This document shows, in pieces, positions 58,592 to 64,000 of a stretch of DNA of 64,000 nt (the stretch's first letter is position 1; each line of letters starts with the position of its first letter). The stretch comes from CAZEPJ01 sp964514105 (GTDB lineage: Bacteria; Desulfobacterota; Desulfocorpusculales; Desulfocorpusculum): the NCBI GenBank assembly GCA_964514105.1, contig CAZEPJ010000014.1:9970-73969 (forward strand), given 5' to 3'. The notes below the pieces were generated by a model. It was not told the origin of the DNA, did not search any database, and saw only the letters and a program-made list of their open reading frames with translations. The translations under genes were made by a program, and so were the position numbers.

Positions 58592-60631
58592 TCATTGCGC
58601 GTTTGAGTTTGGAGGCCCCTGCCTCAAACCTCTGACCTCCAACGGTTCGCCTGCTTCTCCGGTAAACGTCTTCACGTTCTCGGGTTCATGGATTGGATAC
58701 GGTGGGAAGTTGCTGATGAATTGATGATAGAGTAGTTGGGTGGAGATGATCCCCACCAGGGCCATGTTCTCCCGCTCGCTCAGTAGCCGGCCATCCTGCT
58801 TTCGACACTTGCGCAGGAGTCCCTCTACCCGTTTCGGGTGAAAACACCCGGTCCCCTGCAGTGCGCGCTGCGAAAGGAGTTCCTCCGCATAGTCCAGGGG
58901 AGGATCCCCCAGGAAGCACCCGCTGATGGGCGCCCTGTAGGGCTGCTTGGGCCGCCACGCCACCTCGCGAGGGAGGAGATCGGCCGCGGCCTTGCGCAGG
59001 ATGTACTTGTCCTTGAGGCCTTTCATGCGAAGCCTGGGCGGCATCCGGCACGCGAGCTCCACCACCCGATAATCCAGGAAGGGGAATCGACCCTCCACGG
59101 CGTGGGCCATGCCCACGCGATCCCCCTGGGAGGAGAGAAGGTAGTTGGACAGGAAGATGCGGATCTCTGTGTACTGAGCCCTGGAGAGGGGATCCCACCC
59201 CATGAAATCCGAAGGGAGCGTTGAAGTGAATCGTTCCAGAAAACGAGCCTTTCCTTCTCCGGCCTGCTGAACGGCCGGGGATAAGAAGGCGTGGGTCTGA
59301 GCAGTGTTTTCCCATCGCACCAGATGGGAGTACGCCGGTAAATCCACCTGCGAGAGACCTTTCCCAAAGAAAGCGGTGATAAAGGCGCTGGAACGGCCAT
59401 CCGTGGAGGAGAAGATGTCGGGGTAGAGCCTGCCCAGCAGCCGGGGCCGCATCGAGGAGTCGGGCCGCCGGGCCCAGAAGCGGCGCACCTTATCCTCTTT
59501 GAAGATGTCGTAGCCCGCAAAGATCTCGTCCGATCCCTCGCCCGTGAGCACGACCTTGAAGCCGTTTTCGCGCACCAGGCCAGAGAGGAGAAACAACGGA
59601 GCCGGTGCGGTGCGCAGCATGGGCACTTCCGCATGCCAGACGACCTCCGGGAAGATCTCCCCGATGTCCCTGTCCGTGCATCGCACACTCCGGTGGTCCG
59701 TGCCCATGGCCCGAACCGCCTGCTCCTGGAAGGGTGCCTCATCGAACCGCTCGTTTGTGAAGCTCACTGAAAAAGTGCGGAGCTGGTTGTCGAAGGAGCT
59801 GTTGACCACAGATGTGATGTACGTGCTGTCAAGACCGCCGCTCAGGTAGGCACCAACCGGGACATCGGCCCGAAGCCGGATCCTCGTGGCGTCGTGGAGC
59901 AACCCTTTGAGGTCCTCCACCCACTCGCCCTCGGAGCGACGGTCGCAAGCGGTGTCCCCGAAAGAGAGCTGCCAGTAAGGGCGGACGACCATCCCATCTT
60001 GGGAGAACAGGGCGTAGTGTCCGGGCGGCAGCTGTTCAACCCCCTGGAAAGCAGTTGCGGAGCCCAAAGGCGCCCAGCAGGTGAATACGTCTTTCAGGGT
60101 CTGAAGATCCAGGCTGCGGGGGACCCGGGGGTCGGCGAAGAGAGCCTTGATCTCCGAGCCGAAGAAGAGCCCCTCCTCGGTTCGGTGATAAAAGAGCGGG
60201 CGCACTCCCAGCCGATCCCGGGCCAGAAGGAGGCGTTTTCTGGGCCGGTCCCACAGGGCCAGGGAGAACTGCCCGTTGAGCCCTTGGAAGAGATCCGGCC
60301 CCCGCTCCTCATACAGATGAACGAGGATTTCCGTGTCCGTCTTGGTGTAGAACCGGTGCCCCCGGCCGACCAAGTCCTCCCGCAGCTCCGGGTAGTTGAA
60401 GATCTCGCCGTTGTACACGACCCAGATGGAGCGGTCCTCGTTGTGGATGGGTTGGTCCCCTCCCGAGAGATCGATGATACTCAGCCGCGTGGAGGCAAGC
60501 CCCGCCATCTCATCCGTGTACATGCCAAACGCATCCGGACCGCGGTGGCGAATGAGCCCCAGCATGCGACGCAAAAGACCCTCCGGGGGATCGTGGGGCC
60601 GAAAGTCAACGATGCCTGCGATGCCGCACAT
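58592..60631 (-). CDS. Asparagine-synthase-type amidotransferase (XrtA-associated amidotransferase 1)
   Basis: A 679-residue glutamine-dependent enzyme with an N-terminal class II glutaminase beginning MCGIAGI (Cys2 nucleophile; RHRGPDAFG, NGEIFNY, DTEIL). A C-terminal synthetase domain has the ATP loop YLSGGLDSTY near 267 and LTGEGSDEIFAGY near 365. It transfers ammonia to a carboxyl group. In exosortase loci homologues are thought to modify the polysaccharide rather than make asparagine; the C-terminal extension and gene context support this. The start at 60631 was fixed by the required Cys2; the ribosome site is weak. Confidence 0.88.
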   Translation of the reverse strand: MCGIAGIVDFRPHDPPEGLLRRMLGLIRHRGPDAFGMYTDEMAGLASTRLSIIDLSGGDQPIHNEDRSIWVVYNGEIFNYPELREDLVGRGHRFYTKTDTEILVHLYEERGPDLFQGLNGQFSLALWDRPRKRLLLARDRLGVRPLFYHRTEEGLFFGSEIKALFADPRVPRSLDLQTLKDVFTCWAPLGSATAFQGVEQLPPGHYALFSQDGMVVRPYWQLSFGDTACDRRSEGEWVEDLKGLLHDATRIRLRADVPVGAYLSGGLDSTYITSVVNSSFDNQLRTFSVSFTNERFDEAPFQEQAVRAMGTDHRSVRCTDRDIGEIFPEVVWHAEVPMLRTAPAPLFLLSGLVRENGFKVVLTGEGSDEIFAGYDIFKEDKVRRFWARRPDSSMRPRLLGRLYPDIFSSTDGRSSAFITAFFGKGLSQVDLPAYSHLVRWENTAQTHAFLSPAVQQAGEGKARFLERFTSTLPSDFMGWDPLSRAQYTEIRIFLSNYLLSSQGDRVGMAHAVEGRFPFLDYRVVELACRMPPRLRMKGLKDKYILRKAAADLLPREVAWRPKQPYRAPISGCFLGDPPLDYAEELLSQRALQGTGCFHPKRVEGLLRKCRKQDGRLLSERENMALVGIISTQLLYHQFISNFPPYPIHEPENVKTFTGEAGEPLEVRGLRQGPPNSNAQ

Positions 60632-60639
60632 GGGGGCTA

Positions 60640-60772
60640 ACCCGTTAGAGGTTGGAGGCACCTGCCCCAACCCTCAAACCTGCAACCTCCCGCGTTTTTC
60701 GTCTTCCGACTCCAACGTCTTCTGTTTCCCTCGCCTCTCGCCTCCAACCTCCGACCTCCAACGTTCCTGGTG
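60640..60772. repeat. Degenerate CTCCAAC heptamer tract between asnB-like and acp genes
   Basis: Heptamers CTCCAAC, CTCCGAC, CTCCAAC (about 60747-60767) and GAGGTTGGAGG (60649-60659) occur. No gene is seen. Confidence 0.55.
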
Positions 60773-61018
60773 CTAAGTGCTTTGAGTTTTTCTCCCCAGG
60801 TACTGGCAAACGTTGTCAATGGAGTCGAAGTTCTCCGGGATGAGTTCCTCGTCGGCCACGACGATTCCGAAATGCTCCTCCAGGAAGCTTACCAGTTCCA
60901 GAATCCCGGTGGAGTCAACAATCCCGCTGTCCAGAAAAGAGGTGCTGTCCTGGAGCTTCCCGTCCTCCCCGAAAAGGAAGTTCTCGATCACGAACTCCCT
61001 CACCGCTTGAATGTCCAC
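60773..61018 (-). CDS. Acyl carrier protein (cassette-specific)
   Basis: An 81-residue acidic four-helix carrier. The phosphopantetheine serine is in GIVDSTGILELV near residue 37. It probably carries the acyl group activated by the ligase two genes downstream for transfer to the sugar or lipid. The GTG at 61018 was chosen because GGAGG lies 7 nt before it and the ACP fold begins there; the frame is open to 61081, but that part is repeat sequence. Placement among amidotransferases and an acyl ligase matches other exosortase-A loci. Confidence 0.85.
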   Translation of the reverse strand: MDIQAVREFVIENFLFGEDGKLQDSTSFLDSGIVDSTGILELVSFLEEHFGIVVADEELIPENFDSIDNVCQYLGRKTQST

Positions 61019-61039
61019 CTTGTGACCTCCACCCCACCA

Positions 61040-61090
61040 GACTTGGTCAAGTTGACTGGTTGAATAGGTTGATTGAGTCATCGGGTCTAT
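61040..61090. repeat. 9-bp repeat tract upstream of acp
   Basis: GGTTGAATA, GGTTGATTG and similar nonamers, complementary in style to the AACCCAATC-type arrays elsewhere. Further low-complexity CCTCACGCC units follow at about 61138-61155. No gene is seen in 61019-61279. Confidence 0.55.
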
Positions 61091-61279
61091 GGGGTCGTTT
61101 GTGTCGATCCTTCAACCCCAATTGGTTGACGCTCTTGCGCCCTCACGCCTCACGCTCGCACAGATGGTCACCCTCTGCCCCATGCCCTATGACCTTTGCG
61201 GTTTTCCACACCCCGCCCCCTCCCTGCCTTCATCGCCTTACGACCCACTCGAGCCCCAGCCTGCGCTTCACATCCCTCA

Positions 61280-62266
61280 CTACCTTAGGATCCGGGGTTC
61301 CGAAAGCTTCGCGAGCCCCGCTTCGCGGCTCATGTGCCCCTGCCGGACCGGTCCGGCGATCTCGAATGCGTACGGGTGGTAACCGAACTGCTCCAGATGA
61401 ACCCGGTTGGCAAGACCGTTCAGGAGGCAGTTGGTGCAGTTCGCGTCCGTGTCGTCTGGCGGGACCCAGCCCAGATCCCGGATCGCCCGCACCGCCCCCT
61501 CTTCGTCGTAACCCAGGAACGCCAGGGGGTGCACCAGGTGAAGGCCTCCGTCGCCTTCACGTTCGGCCAGGGCGTTGAAGTGTCTTTCGTCCAAGAGGAA
61601 AGACATCATGCCGTCCCCCATGAGGACGCGAAGCTGCTCCATGAGCACGGCCCGGGTCCGCCGGACCATGGCCGCGTTCACCCCCATGACAGACGACTGG
61701 ACCGGCGCCTGGCCCGGGGACCATCCGTACGCGATGAGGGAAATACCCTTCTCAATGGCCGTCCTGAGCACGAAGGACTTGGCCAGATTCATGCAGTTGT
61801 TGCAGATGGCGCTCGCTCCAGCGCCTTGGGCGAGTAAAAGGGGGAGCCGCATGGCGTTGACGAAGGAACGCCTCAGGGAAGGGTCCGGCACAAAGGCCAT
61901 GCGGTCCACGCCCAGAGAGGCGGTGACCGCCCGGATGTTCTCCATCGCCCTCGGGGAGAGAAAGCCGTGGTCAAAGGTGAGCGCGATCACCCGGGATCCG
62001 AAGTCCCTCCGGAGCACTTTGAGAGTGTGCGAGCTGTCCTTGCCCCCGCTGTACCCCACCAGGACATCGTAGCTCGAACCGCCGCGCGCAGCGGTCTCTC
62101 CCAACCGGGAAAGCAGCGACAGGAGCTTTTGATGGCAGCGTTCCTTGGTCTCAGCGTGGCCGGATCCCTCCTTGGCATGCCGGGCGCAGTGGGAGCAGGT
62201 CCCGTCTTCGCTGAAGCGGATCCCCGGATAGTTGTCCGGCAGAACACACCGCGCACAGATCTTCAC
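61280..62266 (-). CDS. PP-loop N-acetyl-sugar amidotransferase-like protein (paralogue 2)
   Basis: A 328-residue protein paralogous to 55760-56782. It has Zn knuckles CARC (about 4) and CSHC (about 25), the ATP loop GYSGGKDSS near 74, FDHGFLSPRAMENIRAV, AICNNCMN near 155, GWSPGQAP and the C-terminal DANCTNCLLN. The two copies share order and motifs throughout. The GTG at 62266 was chosen for AAGGAG 6 nt upstream; ATGs further up (62311, 62302) lack this. Co-occurrence of two copies with an asparagine-synthase-type enzyme suggests successive amidation or amidination steps on a sugar. Confidence 0.82.
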   Translation of the reverse strand: MKICARCVLPDNYPGIRFSEDGTCSHCARHAKEGSGHAETKERCHQKLLSLLSRLGETAARGGSSYDVLVGYSGGKDSSHTLKVLRRDFGSRVIALTFDHGFLSPRAMENIRAVTASLGVDRMAFVPDPSLRRSFVNAMRLPLLLAQGAGASAICNNCMNLAKSFVLRTAIEKGISLIAYGWSPGQAPVQSSVMGVNAAMVRRTRAVLMEQLRVLMGDGMMSFLLDERHFNALAEREGDGGLHLVHPLAFLGYDEEGAVRAIRDLGWVPPDDTDANCTNCLLNGLANRVHLEQFGYHPYAFEIAGPVRQGHMSREAGLAKLSEPRILR

Positions 62267-62357
62267 CCCTGTCTCCTTCGTGTCGCCCATCCATCGCACC
62301 ATGTTGTTCAACCTGCGCGCTCCATCACCTGTCCACCCTCGTCAACATTTCATGCGA

Positions 62358-63779
62358 TCACCCGGCCAAGCCCATCCTCAGCAGAAGGTATTTCGCGAGA
62401 CACCTGGGGTCTTTGCCCCATTCGATATCCGCCAACACGGGCGCGCCACCTTGTTCCGACACGGATCGCGAATTGAAGTCGTAGATAATCGCCCTTACCC
62501 GGCGTTCATCCAACGTCCCCGCGCCTGCCCCGGCACACTCAGCCAAATACTGCCTGACTGGACTTCCGGGACGATCCGGGTCGTGAACGGAGATCCTCGA
62601 GTTAGGGTACAGAAGATACTTGGCGGAGTGATGGTCCAGGGCCACCGGGTCCTCCGACGCAAGCACAGCACGAGTCCTCGCAACCGGGGGATCGGTCCGT
62701 GAGGAGAGCCCCACCCATTCCGCTGAGATGATGTTCAGATCCGCCTTGCGGACTGCCTTCATGAAAAAGCCGATCTCCCGCCCGAGCATGCCGGGCTGGG
62801 GCCCGGGAGCCCACTTGTCAAAGGGGAAGGAATGGAAGTTGAAGTGTTCTCCGGTCAGCCGGCCGCCGCTTGCGGGGTCCGGCCCTCCGGTCAGGTCCGC
62901 GATGCCCATGTAGTTCTTGACGGCGCTTGTCATGCCGCAGTACGTGCTGTGGTGGTTCAGGGCCGATAGGTTGATGAACCTCAGGGGCCGGCCCGTGTAC
63001 GAGCCCCGATCCCACACGCCGTTCTTGAAGTCGATGACCGTTCCCCGGCTGGTGCAAAAGATGGGATAGGTCATGATGGTCGTCCGTCTCCCGGCCCCGG
63101 ACGCCCCGTTTTCGCATGAAACGAGCGGCGCACCGTGGGTCCCGTCGCAGTATACGTAGCCCTCGCCCTCCTGCGGTCCGGCCACCCGCCTTCCCCCTAC
63201 GCCCACGTCGATCCAGTGGCAGACGGAAAAACGACCTCCGTGGGTTCGTTGAATGAGTTCACCGAGTTCATTGAGGGTGGAGATGCCGGGAAGGTCGGAG
63301 TTCCGGGCGAAGGGCGTGGCCCACCCGGCGGTCTCCCACGGCCGCGGGCCGCGGTGGCAGTTCTCGGCCAGAACCACCTCCCCCCTGAATCCCCCTGCTC
63401 GCCCCATCACCTCATCAACCAGTACCTTGATCAACTTCAGATTCGGTGCTCCTTGGTTCCACCACTGGGCGTTGGGCTTGATGATGACGATATCGTCTTC
63501 CCCAATCAACTGCTCCACTCCGCCCAACAACTCCAGTACCTTCTCCAGGTTGTCGCCAGGGGTTCCGTTCAACGACCCGAATACAGTTGATGAGACAGAG
63601 TTTGATTGGGTCAACTTGCTCAATTCGTTTGAATGGTTTGATTGGTTATCCAGAGACGATGAAAAAGACTCATTTCGACTATACAAAGTGATGATCGATC
63701 CTATCGACAATGATTTAACAAATTGTCGGCGCGAGCTCCGATCGAACCATTCACACGCGGCCGTTTTCATGCTTTCCAT
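62358..63779 (-). CDS. Tat-exported DUF362 protein
   Basis: A 473-residue protein. The N-terminus has a twin-arginine signal (SRRQFVKSLSIGSIITL, about 16-32), so it is exported folded. A 9-bp-repeat-encoded linker rich in Ser, Asn and Leu follows (about 41-64), then the DUF362 domain: DIVIIKPNAQWWNQG near 97, GEVVLAENCHRG, and cysteines further on (HSTYCGMTSAVKNYMG). DUF362 proteins are often fused to or encoded with ferredoxins; here no 4Fe-4S motif is seen. Its job in the polysaccharide cassette is unknown. GC falls toward the 5' end. ATG 63779 or 63770; weak ribosome site. Confidence 0.8.
   Translation of the reverse strand: MESMKTAACEWFDRSSRRQFVKSLSIGSIITLYSRNESFSSSLDNQSNHSNELSKLTQSNSVSSTVFGSLNGTPGDNLEKVLELLGGVEQLIGEDDIVIIKPNAQWWNQGAPNLKLIKVLVDEVMGRAGGFRGEVVLAENCHRGPRPWETAGWATPFARNSDLPGISTLNELGELIQRTHGGRFSVCHWIDVGVGGRRVAGPQEGEGYVYCDGTHGAPLVSCENGASGAGRRTTIMTYPIFCTSRGTVIDFKNGVWDRGSYTGRPLRFINLSALNHHSTYCGMTSAVKNYMGIADLTGGPDPASGGRLTGEHFNFHSFPFDKWAPGPQPGMLGREIGFFMKAVRKADLNIISAEWVGLSSRTDPPVARTRAVLASEDPVALDHHSAKYLLYPNSRISVHDPDRPGSPVRQYLAECAGAGAGTLDERRVRAIIYDFNSRSVSEQGGAPVLADIEWGKDPRCLAKYLLLRMGLAG
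63600..63665. repeat. 9-bp repeat tract inside the DUF362 gene
   Basis: TTTGATTGG, CTCAATTCG, TTTGAATGG, TTTGATTGG nonamers are read on the minus strand as the linker between Tat signal and domain. The stretch 63600-64000 is clearly lower in GC than the rest of the window. Confidence 0.65.
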
Positions 63780-63827
63780 TATGGAAACAGGTAGACCAAC
63801 TCAACCAATAGAGCGTTATATACGGTC

Positions 63828-64000
63828 TCATTTTGTCACTATTGATCTCTTATTCAAGTACGTTATGAAACTGTTCACCTTCCTAAACACAAGGTCGACT
63901 TGTGTCTTGACGCGATCCAACTCGGCTTCGTCCATATGTCGCTGATCCAACCCGACTTTGACAGTTGTTTCTGTAAGGTATTGGAATCGTTGAGTATCAG
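63828..64000 (-). CDS. C-terminal end of a four-helix-bundle-like protein (runs off the window)
   Basis: 56 codons are open from the window edge to TGA at 63828-63830. The peptide is helical and charged (QYLTETTVKVGLDQRHMDEA and VFRKVNSFITYLNKR), as in the last two helices of the four-helix-bundle/S23 intervening-sequence protein family (TIGR02436 style). That family's genes often sit near surface polysaccharide genes or in rRNA insertions. The start lies beyond the right edge. A 49-nt spacer separates it from the DUF362 gene. Confidence 0.5.
   Translation of the reverse strand, partial: DTQRFQYLTETTVKVGLDQRHMDEAELDRVKTQVDLVFRKVNSFITYLNKRSIVTK

Noticed and set aside
63253..63945. Plus-strand frame of 230 codons at the right end
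   Set aside because: It is antisense to the DUF362 gene and the partial helical gene, with no domain pattern.
1..64000. CRISPR arrays, insertion sequences, integrases, prophage genes
   Set aside because: No regularly spaced identical repeats, transposase, integrase or phage-type proteins were seen. The tandem repeats present have drifting units with no spacers.

Overview
The window is 64 kb of high-GC bacterial chromosome. The gene content points to a Gram-negative member of the Desulfobacterota (the former Deltaproteobacteria). The pointers are indolepyruvate:ferredoxin oxidoreductase, a TrpB2-type tryptophan synthase beta chain, a NIL-domain ferredoxin next to mnmA, a YgiQ radical SAM enzyme, a methyl-corrinoid-type UroD-fold protein, and a complete exosortase (XrtA)/PEP-CTERM locus. 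Lineage below phylum cannot be read from the sequence. Long open frames lie opposite nearly every real gene because of the high GC, and these were left out.

From 1 to 31 kb lie housekeeping and metabolic genes in short operons: iorA (runs off the left edge) with a small Cys-rich partner; trpB2 behind an apparent Trp-codon transcription attenuator; a LOG-family protein; ribonuclease G/E; PIG-L deacetylase; PilT; a PHP phosphoesterase; a histone-deacetylase-like gene with an acyl-CoA dehydrogenase; a NIL-ferredoxin/mnmA/mtaB tRNA-modification operon; DUF1015 with a TrmN6-like methyltransferase; a phosphorylase with a DciA-like protein; a cold-shock gene with a clear promoter and terminator; YgiQ; an ADP-forming acyl-CoA synthetase-like protein; Nudix/DUF1232 genes; khpA; an Rrf2 regulator; a LolC/E permease; and tmRNA (ssrA).

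From 31 to 40 kb is an island of secreted, modular surface proteins (fibronectin III, Kre9/Knh1-like, PKD and FG-GAP modules) with small membrane proteins and an extra Wzz-like/BY-kinase-like pair. From 40.8 to 54.3 kb is the core exosortase locus. On the minus strand are the exporter, the chain-length protein, an ExeA-like AAA ATPase and a tyrosine autokinase. On the plus strand are an outer-membrane barrel, exosortase XrtA, the kinase/regulator pair PrsK/PrsR and the TPR lipoprotein PrsT. A PEP-CTERM substrate with a sigma54-like promoter follows. From 55.7 to 63.8 kb a minus-strand cassette encodes two PP-loop sugar amidotransferase paralogues, an asparagine-synthase-type amidotransferase, an acyl carrier protein, an AMP-dependent acyl ligase and a Tat-exported DUF362 protein. 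This cassette probably decorates the exopolysaccharide with amide or acyl groups.

In outline, the second half makes and exports a polysaccharide matrix, sorts PEP-CTERM protein(s) with XrtA, and regulates them through PrsK/PrsR and RpoN. Unusual features are a 23-G homopolymer at the prsR/prsT junction, degenerate 7-9 bp tandem repeats scattered between genes and inside two genes, a perfect 261-bp duplication of a PKD domain, and a paired uncharacterised domain ending in a TRNSxY motif.
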